64,000 nucleotides of DNA from Chamaecrista fasciculata (lineage: Eukaryota > Streptophyta > Magnoliopsida > Fabales > Fabaceae). A program made the position numbers and the translations under genes. The notes under the pieces are model-generated. The model did no database searches. It was not told where the DNA came from and saw nothing but the letters and a program-made list of their open reading frames with translations. Location of the stretch: positions 62,001 to 126,000 of the forward strand of contig QANZ01047025.1 in NCBI GenBank assembly GCA_003254925.1. The letters are read 5' to 3'. Below are positions 24,563 through 36,186 of the stretch, piece after piece (the first letter of the stretch is position 1; each line of letters opens with the position of its first letter).

Positions 24563-24978
24563 GCTAAAGTGCACTTTCGGTCCTAGAAATTTGGCAAAGG
24601 TATCAATTTAGTCCCATAACTTCTTTTGTTGCAATTTTGGTCCCATAATTTTTGAAAACATCCCACCGTTGGTTCTAAGCTGATTTCCATCTACTATGTG
24701 CCGTTAAATTCACTTCACCCATATTTGCCACGTGATCATTCAACTTAGTATGCCAGATCATTTTTAATGGCAGAAAATGGATGGAAATCAGCTTGGGACC
24801 AACGATGAGACGTTTTCAGAAGTTATGAGACCAAAATTGCAACAAAAAAAAATTTATGGGACCAAATTGAGACATTTTCCAAAGTTATGGGACCAAAATT
24901 GCAACAAAAAAAGTTACAGGACCAAATTCAGATCTTTGACAAAGTTATGGGACCAAAAGTGCACTTTAGCCTATTTTT
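24563..24978. repeat. Foldback element just after the CML stop
   Basis: The ends are exact inverted copies: 'ggctaaagtgcacttt' at 24,563 and 'aaagtgcactttagcc' at 24,956. The arms continue with 'aatttagtcccataac' against 'gttatgggaccaaaatt'. It is about 415 bp with no coding capacity. Confidence 0.85.
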
Positions 24979-25408
24979 TTTAAAACTACCATATAGATTT
25001 TTTTTTATTGGGACGTGTGGACTAGACTCTGAAATTTTTGAGAAGGGCTGGGCCTGGTTTTTTTTTTTTTTTTGAGCACTGAGAAATATCAATTGTGCCA
25101 GAAGATAAATTCCTATGGAAAAATTGGAAATGCCATATTCTCTGTTTTACAAGAAAAAAAAAAGATCTTTTCCATTTCCAATTTCATTTCAACGTATATT
25201 CGGATTGAGAAAAAAAAATATATTTTGATCTTTAATTGTAATTTAGTTTTTTGATGCAGGCACGTTTTTTTTTGGGTACAAAGTTGTGAGCACTTTACTT
25301 AGATTGAGAAGAAAAAAAAATGAAGAGGAAGAGTATTTATTTATTTGTGGAACTGTAGGATATTGGCAATTCAGTATATATTTATACAATATATTAATAT
25401 TAGGGGAA
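24979..25408. other. AT-rich intergenic sequence
   Basis: Homopolymer-rich; no gene is seen. Confidence 0.5.
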
Positions 25409-25589
25409 TTCTAAGATGCAAAGGTATATGTATATAATTGTATACAATTGAGAAATAGCATAATCTTTTTTTTTTCAAGTAATCTAATGTTGAAAAATAA
25501 TAAAAAAAGATAACTTTTTTAACCAAAATCAAAATTATGTATGGAGCTACATCACTAGTTGCATGTAATGCTCACTTTACATCATAGAC
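25409..25589. mobile_element. MITE related to the one at 7,172
   Basis: The left end TTCTAAGATGCAAAGG and the right end (complement GTCTATGATGTAAAG) match the terminal repeats of the 7,172-7,412 element. Both copies contain 'ataatttttca'-like and 'gttgaaaaataat' segments and both are followed by TAACCC. Confidence 0.65.
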
Positions 25590-26560
25590 TAACCCATAAT
25601 GTTAAGATGTTCATGGAAAAAAAAAATTAGAAACCGAATCAAATATTTTAAAAAATCAAGAACTAAAATAATAATACTACATAATCTTATAATAAGTAGA
25701 ATGTCAATTTACTCTGTATTTACTTGAAATCTTATCTCTCTATATTTTCTTTTCTATATATAGATAGAGAGAGAATTAGAGTTTTCAGAAAATGGACAGA
25801 TCCAAAAGTTCGCTGAATATAATGCATGCATTAATACTATATATGTTTTCATATTATATATGCTATGCATGCATATGAGTGAAAACAAAAGGACGTGTTG
25901 TGTTTTATTGTGTTTGTGTATAAAGCTTACCTTACCATGTGCTGCTTTAATAATTCCTGCCAAAGGCCATATGAGGATATATATGGCAAGGCTAATAGTT
26001 GATATGATTTTTGTCTGCATTATTATTACGTTCATTATTATTGAAGTCGAAGGACTGTGTACATCAGACATAGATATCCATAACATCAATATAATGTCTT
26101 TTTCAAAATGGCCAAACTATATATATATGTCTACATTATCCTCATTTTGCAACCCTTGCCTAGCTGCATGCTTCTCAACTTCATCTTCTTTTTAGGAGAA
26201 ACCTGCAGCAACAACAAAGTGATGATAGTGATATATGCTGCTCATCATCATACCTTTTTCTTAATTAAATAAAGTGAAAGTTTTCGGATAGTTTCCTTTA
26301 ACTGTGAAGTGCAGTGCTGTAAAATAATTACAAATAAATATATATAGAGAAAATTAAAAGAAGCATGTGCGGATAATTAATGTTATATAAAATATATAAG
26401 ATCGAGGAAAAGTTATATATATATATACTATTAATACCAATATATATTGAAATTATAATAAGTGCTTGATTGATTGGGAAGATAGATATTTCAATATTCT
26501 TCAAAAGTAAAATCTTGAGTTCAAGTCTGGTTAAAAATATTAAAAAAAACACTTCTAAAA
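25590..26560. other. Intergenic sequence
   Basis: Overlapping open frames occur on both strands near 25,754-26,195 (111 codons each). Neither has a domain, signal peptide or neighbour that supports it. I see no other feature apart from TA runs. Confidence 0.45.
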
Positions 26561-26573
26561 TAGAATTTCCTTT

Positions 26574-26793
26574 AATCAAGTTTGGTTGGCCTAGTGGTCG
26601 AGCTCACTAGGTCGCTTACGCAAAGTCGGGGGTTCGAATCCCGTCTTGTGTATGCAGTAACCAATTGGCTAGCGGCAGACCCTTAAATAATGGAGCATAG
26701 ATTTGCGGAGGATTAGTCCTTGAATGGAGCATAGATTTGTGGAGGGTTAATCCTTGGCCTGTCGGGTTGGGAGATACATTGGAAAAAAAAGAG
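26574..26793 (+). mobile_element. tRNA-derived SINE with target-site duplication
   Basis: A Pol III A box (TTGGCCTAGTGG, 26,586-26,597) and B box (GGTTCGAATCC, 26,631-26,641) sit at tRNA-like spacing. They are followed by a body with an imperfect 34-bp repeat (two copies of 'aatggagcatagattt') and an A-rich tail (26,783-26,790). Flanking direct repeats TAGAATTTCCTTT (26,561-26,573) and TAGAATTTCTTTT (26,794-26,806) are the target-site duplication. It is not a functional tRNA, since the 3' half does not pair into an acceptor stem. Confidence 0.88.
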
Positions 26794-26806
26794 TAGAATT
26801 TCTTTT

Positions 26807-27337
26807 CATGGCACATTATTAGTCTTGACACTTGATATATATATATATATATATTGATATTGATGTTTTAGATATATTATAATCCAATCTAAACAGAGTA
26901 GTTTGTTTGGATTAGATTATAATAATATTATAATTTGAGTGATTTTAAGTTGAAATGTTGTTTGAGTAATTTGTTCTGAAAGGAGATTTTTAGGTATGAA
27001 ATTAATAGATAGAATTGTATGGAAATTTATAAATTGTATAGGAGTTGAAATAGTAGAGAAAAAGTTACTTTTTGACATTTTTTTATAATTGATTTTTTTG
27101 ATAGTTTGTAAACAAACAAAGTTATTCAATTTTTTTTACAAGAGCTCAATGATACGAAAACATCTAGTTACATAATAACATGCAGCTCTAAATGTCGACC
27201 ACTCTTTAATTTCTACAACTAATTCTCAATCTTTGAATGAAAACGCTACTATAATGATCAAGTTGATCTTTATTAGAAGAATCATACCTTAAAAACTAAT
27301 TGTTGAGGAGAGTCCGAAATCCCCCATATTGAACTCG
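26807..27337. other. Intergenic sequence / 3' side of the small membrane-protein gene
   Basis: Contains a (TA)n run at 26,834-26,852 and AT-rich DNA. No gene is supported. Confidence 0.45.
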
Positions 27338-27664
27338 TTACAATAATTGAGTGGGGTTTTGGTATCTAGCACCATTATCAATAATGTGGGCATCTTGAGA
27401 GTTGTACTTAGAGTGATGATGATTATTAGCATTATTATCGTAATAAGGTTGGTTCTGATGATGATGATGAGATTCCATAACCTTGGCTCCAGCAGGATCA
27501 AACTTAAGCTTCAACCACCCCAAACACCCCTTAGCTTCGATTCTCTCCAATGGCGTCAATGGCCTTCGATTCTTCCACAATCTTCTCATCAACCCCCATA
27601 TAACACCCACCACTACTACTGTAACCACACACATCACTGCACCAACCAATGCCCTAACACTCAT
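27338..27664 (-). CDS. Small single-pass membrane protein, unknown function
   Basis: A 108-residue protein. Residues 5-26 form one hydrophobic segment (VGAVMCVVTVVVVGVIWGL), followed at once by basic residues (MRRLWKNRR), which favours a cytoplasmic C-terminal side. A conserved-looking block, PLTPLERIEAKGCLGWLKLKFDP, comes next, then a low-complexity His/Asn/Tyr-rich tail. The start chosen is ATG at 27,664; the frame extends two codons upstream only through a GTG. A long TA run (27,679-27,700) lies just upstream on the coding strand's promoter side. I do not recognise the family. The charged block after the membrane span is unlike random translation, so I think it is a real gene. Confidence 0.65.
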   Translation of the reverse strand: MSVRALVGAVMCVVTVVVVGVIWGLMRRLWKNRRPLTPLERIEAKGCLGWLKLKFDPAGAKVMESHHHHQNQPYYDNNANNHHHSKYNSQDAHIIDNGARYQNPTQLL

Positions 27665-28507
27665 ATTCACAAACCACTTTATATATATATATATATATAC
27701 TTAAGTAATCAAGCCCCTGTAGTATACTTTGTTATGTTATTTCTGATAGGTATGTATGTATATATAGATGCGTGAGAGAGCTAGCTAGCTAGCTAGATTA
27801 CATGGTGTATATATATATATATATTGAGATAACACCGAATTCACAATTTGATCTTTAAAAAATTAAAATACATAGTTTAGTTTTTGAAAAATTAAAACAA
27901 TATCCTTATAATAATCATTTTTATAAACTAAATAGTATACTGTTTTAATTTTTCATAGACAAAAGAATATACTATTTTAATTTTTTAAGGATTAAATTAT
28001 ATATTTTAATCAATCTAAGACTAAATTGTTAACTCAATGATATTTTAAGAACTAAATTATTAGTTTGTTCTATTTATATTATATGGTTGAGTAAAGTTTT
28101 GAGGTTGCTTAGGAGGGGGAATAGGGGAAGATGGATGTGAGAGCTTAATGAATTTTGGTGGGTGGAAATACAAGGTGGAAAGTGGGCATAATTTAAAAGG
28201 GGTGGTGGCAGAGATCTACTTTAACGTTATTATTAATTACGTGTATGTATATATGTGTGCATGCATATATGCTTTAATTTGTTATTCATTGTGACTGTAC
28301 GTAAGTGTATATAATTGCATCTGTTTTTTCTTTCTTTTCCTTTTTCGTGGATGGCAAAAGAGAAAGTTTTTGATTCCTTGGTTGTTGTTAAGAATTGAAA
28401 AGTAGTGAGTGTGATGTGATGATCATGTGATTAGTTCCTAAATTCATAGAGAGTTGATGGATGGAGTGAATGTACTTGAATTCCTCGAGAGTACACTTTA
28501 TTCTTAC
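27665..28507. other. Intergenic DNA upstream of the small membrane-protein gene
   Basis: 27,679-27,700 is a TA-rich possible TATA region. 27,840-28,075 is A/T-rich with loosely inverted 'aaaattaaaa' / 'ttttaatttt' segments and may be an old MITE. GCTAGCTAGCTAGCTAG is at 27,780-27,796. No gene is seen. Confidence 0.4.
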
Positions 28508-28515
28508 TTTATATA

Positions 28516-28865
28516 TAGCACTGTCAAAACGGGCATAGGCCCGCGGGCCGGCCCGGCCCGCCCGCTAAATGGGCGGGCTTGGGCTTAAAAAATTTGGCCC
28601 GTTTAAAAACGGGCCTAAACGGCCCGGCCCGTTTAGCCCGTGGCCCGTAACGGGCCGGGGCGGTTAGGCCCGTTTACATTTTTTTAAGAAAATTTGCATG
28701 TAAAAATGTTTAGGCCCGCGGGCCGGCCCGGCCCGCCCGCTAAATGGGCGGGCTTGGGTTTAAAAAATTTGGCCCGTTTAAAAACGGGCCTAAACGGCCC
28801 GGCCCGTTTAGCCCGTGGCCCGTAACGGGCCGGGGCGGGCCGGGCCGGCCCGTTTAACAGTGCTA
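28516..28865. mobile_element. GC-rich non-autonomous hAT element, 350 bp
   Basis: Terminal inverted repeats TAGCACTGTCAAAACGGGC (left) and TAGCACTGTTAAACGGGC (right, complemented) are flanked by a perfect 8-bp target duplication TTTATATA (28,508-28,515 and 28,866-28,873), diagnostic of the hAT superfamily. The interior is a near-identical direct repeat of about 125 bp (28,536-28,664 and 28,711-28,844). Each copy is built from GGGCC/CGGCC palindromes that can fold tightly. Its G+C is far above its surroundings. There is no transposase, so it must be mobilised in trans. Confidence 0.92.
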
Positions 28866-29002
28866 TTTATATATATCTCATATATTCTCAATTTCTCATA
28901 TCCTCTAATTAATTTTACTAACACCCAATAATGTGGTATACCAATATGACATAAAACTTAGATAACACCCACTAAAAAAATTGACTTAATTAATAAAAAG
29001 CC

Positions 29003-29450
29003 AAAGACTTATTTTGGTCCCTCATATTTACTCAAAGTTCCATTTTGGTCCCTTAAATTTTTTTGTTCCGTTTTGATCACTCAAGTTTTTAAAAAGTTTC
29101 AGCTTTAGTCATTGACTCTTTTCCATCAACTTTTTCTTAAAAAAAAACTAACTTTTATCTCCTAACAATTTTCCTCTTTTACAAACGGGAAAACTCTTAA
29201 TGCAAAAGAGGAAAATTGTTGAAAGATGAAAATTATTTTTATTTTTTTTTAACTGAAAAAGTGGATGGAAAAGAGTCTAACAATGGAACTTTTTGGAAAC
29301 TTGAAAGATCAAAACAGAACTTTGAACAAATTTGAAGAACCAAAACGAAACCTTGAGCAAACATGAGGGATCAAAATGGAGCAAAAAAATCTTGAGGGAC
29401 CTAAACAAAACTTTGAGCAAACATGAGGAACCAAAATAAGACTTTAGCCT
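29003..29450. repeat. Foldback element
   Basis: The left arm ('ccaaagacttattttggtcc', 'actcaaagttccattttggtc') pairs with the right arm ('gaaccaaaataagactttag', 'caaaacgaaaccttgagcaa'). A second inner pair, 'gaggaaaattgttgaaag' against 'caacaattttcctctttt', lies near the centre. Confidence 0.75.
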
Positions 29451-29905
29451 TAATAAAATTTTAAATAACTAAGACTAACTTTAATAAAACTCCACCCCTA
29501 ACCCTACTTTAATTAAAACTGGACAAAAAAATTAATATCCAAATTAACTAATTTTGATGATACGACCCTAAATTGAGCTAATCTATTTTGACAATTATAT
29601 CCACATATATTGTTTTTATTTTTGGAAAAGACCCACATGCATTCCTTAAGGTAAGGTAAAGCAGTCAAATGTTGAATTACAATCTTTATACGGAAGGCTG
29701 CAGATGTGCAGCCACACATGCCACGTCATCTTTCAGATTTTCCTTTATTTTTTATTAATTTATTTAAATTTCAATTAATTTCTTTTTTACTTTTTTATTG
29801 TTCAAGGTATTTTCAACTCCACAAGTTAAGAATTAATTCTTTACGGATCTAAGTTTTTTTTAAAGGGTCTATCACTTGCCAATTGATATTTAAACATTCG
29901 CCACT

Positions 29906-29936
<31 letters not shown>

Positions 29937-30100
29937 NTTTTTTTTTTTACTTTTTTGGTTGGGAGACAGATCCACCTTTCTCAATTGATGGGTTTTTCAA
30001 CTGCATATCCGCTTTCTAATTGGTCCAGCGCAATCAAACCCTGAAACCTAGGGTCAAATTCGTCATTCCACCACCCCCTTCAATTGCTAGCTAACAAACA
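29451..30100. other. Intergenic DNA with a long poly-T and assembly N
   Basis: A T run of about 40 bases (29,909-29,949) is interrupted by a single N at 29,937, so its length is not reliable. The rest holds no supported gene. 30,050-30,130 becomes less AT-rich and may be the start of the MIR162 transcript. Confidence 0.5.
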
Positions 30101-30562
30101 AACACACAGATACAGATCCTCAATGGTTTCCCCTTCAAAAGTCACTGTGCGTCTCTGGTGAGAGATAAAAATCACCAAAACGAAGAGAGAGAATCAGAAA
30201 AAGAAAGAGAAAAAGAGAGAAAGCAATGGCAATGGTCACTCTACAGATTCCTGGTTTATATGTTATTTTCCCCTCTCTTTCTCTTTATCCGAGTATTATA
30301 TTTATATAATATATATTATTGTTCATGGATGATGATGTTCTTCGGTTTTTCTTTTATTGTTATTTTCGTTTTCAATATTTCTTTTTAAATGCTGATGATT
30401 CTGTTCTCTTGTTATGTTATACTCCAGATCTATTGTGTTTGATGTTTATTCAATTGAAAATAGAAGGAATTTCTGGATCTTGGAAGCGACTCTGTTTATT
30501 GGTTTTTGTTGCTCTCTGTGTGTGTGCGTGTTTTATCGATTTGATTCAGTGATTGCGAAGCT

Positions 30563-30680
30563 GAGGGGGTGAAGTCACTGGACGCAGCGGTTCATCGATC
30601 TCTTCCTGAATTTTGTTGTGCGAAAAACACAAAGCATGAATCGGTCGATAAACCTCTGCATCCAGCGCTCACTTTGCCTC
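30563..30680 (+). ncRNA. MIR162: MIR162 microRNA precursor hairpin
   Basis: The mature miR162 sequence lies on the 3' arm at 30,645-30,665 (starts TCGATAAACCTC, ends CATCCAG, 21 nt). The 5' arm holds its star strand at 30,580-30,600 (GGACGCAGCGG...CATCGATC). The arms pair over about 45 bases, and the lower stem closes with GAGG at 30,563 and CCTC ending 30,680. The loop is about 44 nt. miR162 is known across land plants to guide cleavage of DCL1 mRNA, giving negative feedback on miRNA processing. The locus probably lies in a longer Pol II transcript starting near 30,100, with GA-rich and pyrimidine-rich leader sequence. The star differs at one base from the usual GGAGGCAGC form, opposite a position that does not spoil the fold. 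Confidence 0.95.
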
Positions 30681-33600
30681 TTTCTCGCTCTCTTTCTCAG
30701 TTTCTCTCACTAATTTCTACTTGTTCTGTTTGGTTACCGAGAAACTTTGGGAAACCTTTGGAATCTCTTTGAAACCTATAGGATCGAGCCTCCTTTGGCC
30801 TAAATTTTAAACTAACGTTGTTTTGTTTCCTGTTTTCTGTGTTTTTTTGACGAGCCAACAATGATTTCCATGCGATTCTACTCTATGTAGCACTTGAAAT
30901 TTTCTGTGTGATCATTTCTCTTGAAGCCACTTATTTTCCTTTTTTTTTCCCTAACAAGATGATGAGGATATTTTCATTTCTTTTTTTTTTTTGATGGATT
31001 AGTAGATTTGTGTTATTCTTTTTCATCAATAGGTTGCTTAATTAGTTGTGTCAGGAGCTGAATCTAGATGATTTTGCTTACAGGACCACTGTTATTCATG
31101 GTAGGTTTTGTGTATGGTGTGAATAATTACTTAATTAGTGTTCAATGTATTGACCATTCAATATAGTGCACATATATCTAATACTACTCGTTTTAGGCAG
31201 ACTAGCCGAGTAATTCATCATCTGTTGCAACAATTAATGGAGAGTTCTTTTTTCTTTTTGGTTGCTGTATTGTTTTTTCTCCTCTCAAAATTTAGCAGTT
31301 TTATTCTAGTCTCTTAACAGGTTAAAGGCATTCTTTCGTGATTTGTTCGTGCTGGTTAATGATCCTCTTTCTGCTATAACATTAACAATCCGACCAAATG
31401 AATTTCACTTAGGTCTAATTTCCACTAGTAAAAGCTGCTTCTCTTACCTGCAACTTTCATTTTCCCCTCATCTTCATTTAGTGTCGATAACTTATTATGA
31501 TTCTTTTAATCTTTTCTCATTCTGATTAGGCTATATGAGCTTCTTGCTTGTCAGTGATGTCTGCCTTTCTATATATCTAGTAGGTTTAATTAGTTAATTA
31601 TATGTTTTCCATTGTGTGTTTGCAGAAGCAGCATACTTTGGTAGTGTGGACTTCTTGTGTTTGTTCAATAGCCTTTTGCTTCCCTTCGTTTATTTTCATT
31701 TTAAATGTGACTCTGCGAAAGTACCCATAGATTTCATGCTTCTTTTGAAGATTCAATATTAGTTTTAGTAAATTCTTAGAACAAGAAATAAATGAAGTTT
31801 TTTAGGTGTCTCATATGGGAGTAGGTCCATTTAGGTGCGGATCGGCAAAAGTAAATGAAGTATAGCTTGACTTGTCCAATTAAATGCTGAGATATGGATC
31901 TATGAGGACGAAAGGTGGAGATCGCATAGTTATGAACTCAAGTATATCCACACCTCAGTGGATCTAGTCCGTTCCCTATCATTGTTCTGATAAAAATTTA
32001 ATACATGACTGACTTGGATATTGACGCTTCAAATAATAATAAGCAAGTGTCTCCAGTCTCCATATGTCACTTTTATTGAGAAACCTCACCAAAATATGTA
32101 GCGGACCATCTTTCCTTGTTATAGCTGCTGATGTGCCTTCCATAGCTGAAACCTTCTGAATTGATAGGTTGGAACTTTGGATAAAATACCTATAATGGTT
32201 CAACCTGCCACCTCCTTTTGGGTTTGATACTGGCTACTCTCAGTTTTTACTCCAATGCTCTAAATGCTGATTTTGACATGTTTTGCATAAAGAACTAGAA
32301 AAATTGTCTCTTCATTCAAGGAATGTGGAATTCCTGATTATGGTCTTGGTACTTTTTCAACAAGTTATTGGTAGTGAAATTACTTAAAACGTCATTTTCT
32401 TGAATGATGGTTTAATGGGTCTCTGCTTGTTGCTTTCTTGTATGGGAAAAGGTATCTTTTAAGATGGTAGGTTTCCATTGTGGAAGGCAATACTATACTG
32501 CACACTAGTTATTACTTATCTGTACTGTACTGTGTCTGGTTCTTGGTTGCATGAAAGTCATGAAAGCAACAGTCTTTTAGTACAAGTTGCAAGAGAATCT
32601 CCCAGCTGATTATGAAGGTCTGAGTATCAAATTCCTGAATTTGAAGTTTTCAATTGAATGACCAAAGCAGCGATGAGTCCAGGCAAAATGGGAATAAAGC
32701 GAAGTACAAAAAAATTGATTCTGAGAATAATGAGTACGTAATATTGTCTTACAACGTTGATCAAGCTAAGGATATTCTCTTTTGTGATTCCTTGCTTCCT
32801 GTTTACTCATGAAATGCTGCTATAAATCATTCCCTTATTATTTTGTTCCAGATTTTATTTTGATTTTTGGTTAATTTGCCCCCTCCATGGACTATTTCCT
32901 GCCAAACTTGTGTACTAAATATAGTCAAGTCAGAGATACCATTCTTATCTTTGTTTTCCAACATTCGAATATTTCCTTAAATTGTAGCTTTATACAATAC
33001 AACTAATATTTAACTTATTTGAGCTACACAACAAAGGAAAATAGTTTGTATTAAGTTTTTCTGATCAAGCTTAGGATATTATAGTTAATGAAAATTATAG
33101 ACCAAACTTTCGGAGCTTAATTTAATTTTTCTTGGTGAAAATATTAGGAATTATCCATTGCATAACTCTCCTTCAATTCCACTTACGGAAATTACTTATT
33201 TTCCTTGGCTACAAGATTCTTGCCTATGTTCTGAGTGAGTTAGTGGGAACAAGCTCCCCTTTGAATGTAATTTTAATTAAGTTAAAACATGTAATTTTAA
33301 CTTGACTGTAAAGGAAGAATGTTATTATAATAACCTTAGCTTCGATGGGTTATCAAATATTCAAAATAGACCAGCATGAAAGACTTCTCAGCAATTCAAT
33401 GGCCATGGAAGTATTGACACCTTTAGAATAGAGTTTGTATATGACCTTAGAGCCTGATTCACTTTCTGTGAACTAATAATTTTGGATTTTATTTTTTGCC
33501 AATAATAAATTTTGAGTTTGAAGCTTTCATAAAAAGAGAAGTGTAAAGTTTAAACCTGGTTGTTCTAGAATTTGAAGGAAGAATATCTTTAAAATGGTTG

Positions 33601-34400
33601 GAATTAGTTTTTACTTATAAGGAAAATTTCTAAATATTAACTAAATTTCATAAAGAAGTTATAATATCCGAAAGTATTATGGTATGGACACTAAACTAGT
33701 GATATAATTCTACTCGTTAAATTACTTTTGTTCTATCTTGGTCCTTTTAAAATTATGACTTTTAATTCAATTGCTTAATTATATATTTTTGGTTAAAATG
33801 AATAATAACCATCAAATAAACTAGTTAGTATAATATTAATAAAAAAAACTACAACATGACAAAAAAAAAAGAAGAAAAATTTGATGCTATTAAATAAGGA
33901 TCTCAATTTGTCTAAATATCATATCATTATCTTAAAGACGTTGGCATCTTGTCAAGTTGATATGACCTAACATATATAAAAGAATTAAACGAAACTTAGT
34001 GACATTTAATAAACAATATTTACTCACATCACATGTAATCTTTCAAAATAAAATGTGATGGGCACTCTTTGGCCTCTTGTAATCATGTTTTTCATGTTGG
34101 AATAAATAGTTCAAAGAGAGTGATCATTAATATGATGAGGATGAAAGAAACAAGAACAAGTGGTTCCTTCAACTTCAACTTCAATCTCCAAAGTTCATTA
34201 AAAGTTCAAAGGCATGCAAATTACAGTGTAATTACTTGATGGCGGCTATAGGTAAAGTAAGGCGTGGCTACCTATGAAAATGACCATTACCATACCATAT
34301 GATAACACCATGAAAATAACGTTTTGTCATGTAGTAGCATGTAGCTAGGGATAGGATCATAGGATAGGGATAATGATTTATGAAGCACTACTTATGTGTT
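30681..34400 (+). other. Downstream of MIR162: probable transcript tail, then intergenic
   Basis: No protein-coding gene is supported. T-rich segments with intron-like composition (30,800-31,700) would suit an intron-containing pri-miRNA, but I cannot fix exons or a poly(A) site. 33,480-34,100 is AT-rich without recognised elements. Confidence 0.35.
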
Positions 34401-35811
34401 GTCATTTATGCACCATTGCTTCCCTTAGTCAAGTCAAATTCTTTATTAATCGTTAACTTAACATTGTGTGAATAAGTAACTATATAGTACAGATAATAAC
34501 AAAGAAATAAAAACGGATGGTAGCCTCTCTCTTTATATAGGAATAGGAAAAAGAGTGCATGAAAAGAACAATGCAACTCTTGATGAAAACGCATTTGGCC
34601 AGTTTATACATCAAAGTTTTGTTTTTAATTATTTTATAATAAGATAAAATATATTAAATAAAAGTCAAGCCACATTTACAAATGATCAGAGACTTCAAAA
34701 CTGATAAACAAGAAGAATACATCATAAACATCGTTAAACTAGAGGTCGAATTGGGCTCATAAATCGATCCTATAAAGAATACTGATCCTATAAGGATGAT
34801 ATCCTGAGGATGAAAAAAATCACTAAAAGTGTTGTCAACAAGAAATTTACTATTATACATATTGTTTATCAGTAAGGAAATCAACTTCACGATCAAAGAA
34901 ACCACCGACTTCACCAAAAAGATATAAGCGTCGAGAGCGAGATCTGAATATCTGGAGAAGTTAAAAACTGAAAACTAAACACAGCAAAAGGAAAAATAAC
35001 CAATCAATGGAGATAAATTAGACGTGGAAAACAACCACCAAAAAAGGAAACTAAACTCATATCTGAGATTATTTAAGAATGAGAAAAAGAAAGATGACAA
35101 AATAAAAAAAAATACACAAAAAATAAACTTCAGACCTGCAACTAAAAAAAGAAAAAAAGACGTGGAGTACTGACGACGACGACGATCGTGGAGAGAAGAG
35201 AGAAGAGAGAGCGATTTTGCAACTAGCTAAGAAAGGATTTACTTTATGCATCAAATTAAGTTAGTCCGCACAAATTGATAAAATATCCATCTTTCATGAT
35301 TTTTTTTTTTTTAATTTTTCGTCCAATATTTTATATTTTTAAATATAATTTAATTTAATTTATCGATAATTTTAACTAGTTATACAAATAATTTCTCAAC
35401 AACAATGGATATTTTTAACCTTATATCATTTGACTTTAAATGAAAGAGAATATGACAAATTTTATTTATTTTATTATAGTAAAATGGGTATTTAATTTAT
35501 ATTTTAAATTAAATTTGACCTTTGCTAATAGTTCTAATTCTATTGAAAAGGACTTGTCAAGAATAATATATAATTCTGAATTTGTACATTTGAATTTTTG
35601 GCAAAAAAAAATACATTTGAATTTAAAATAAAAAATAATATATGACTATATTTAGCAATTTGGGGCTGAAGATAACAAATTATGAAAACATGAGAGGAAT
35701 CTAAAATAAATAAAATATTTAAGATTAATTTAAAATTTATAAGACTAATGTGAGTATTTGGCCATAATGTTATTATTTGCTACTTTGCCATAAGTATAAG
35801 TTTTACTTGGG
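34401..35811. other. Intergenic sequence, possible old repeat
   Basis: 34,670-35,240 is less AT-rich and contains repeated 'cctataa' and GACGACGACGACGA (35,172) phrases and a GA-rich patch. It resembles a worn transposon fragment, but no domain is readable. No gene is supported. Confidence 0.35.
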
Positions 35812-36186
35812 CAAAAACACTAATTTTGTTCCCAAACTTTGTATCAACTGCCAATTTCGTCCCTAATTTTTTTTTGTTGTTATTTTCGTCCTCAATGTTT
35901 TAAATTTTGGTTAATTGTCCTTTGACTAACTTTGTTCAATAAATTAACGACAGATTGCATCATATTTTTTAATCTGAGTTAAGATTTGAGTTTCTTTTTC
36001 TATCAATTTTACATAGCATATCATTAATCAGGTAGACTCTTTCATTATTATTTGGCTAAAGTAAGAGAAAATAATAAAATTGACATAAATGTGAAACATC
36101 AAGAACGAAATTGACAGCAAAAAAAAGATTGGGGACAAAATTGACAGTTCATGTAAAGTTTGGAGACAAAATTAATACTTTTGCTT
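35812..36186. repeat. Foldback element related to 13,889-14,420
   Basis: The left end 'gggcaaaaacactaattttg' with 'gccaatttcgtccctaa' and the right end 'gacaaaattaatacttttgc' with 'gggacaaaattgacag' are inverted. The modules match the element at 13,889, with fewer internal repeats. Confidence 0.7.

Noticed and set aside
25950-25965. 'ctgccaaaggcc' resembling the start of miR399
   Set aside because: Only about ten bases match, and no proper hairpin with a star strand is seen.
25754-26195. Overlapping 111-codon frames on both strands
   Set aside because: No domain, no coding-like composition and no support on either side; overlapping frames of this length occur by chance here.
26586-26660. 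tRNA gene with good A and B boxes
   Set aside because: No acceptor stem or anticodon arm can be drawn, and the body, tail and target duplication show it is a SINE.
30569-30772. 67-codon frame over the MIR162 hairpin
   Set aside because: The sequence is explained by the miRNA precursor; a miRNA-encoded peptide would need ribosome data.
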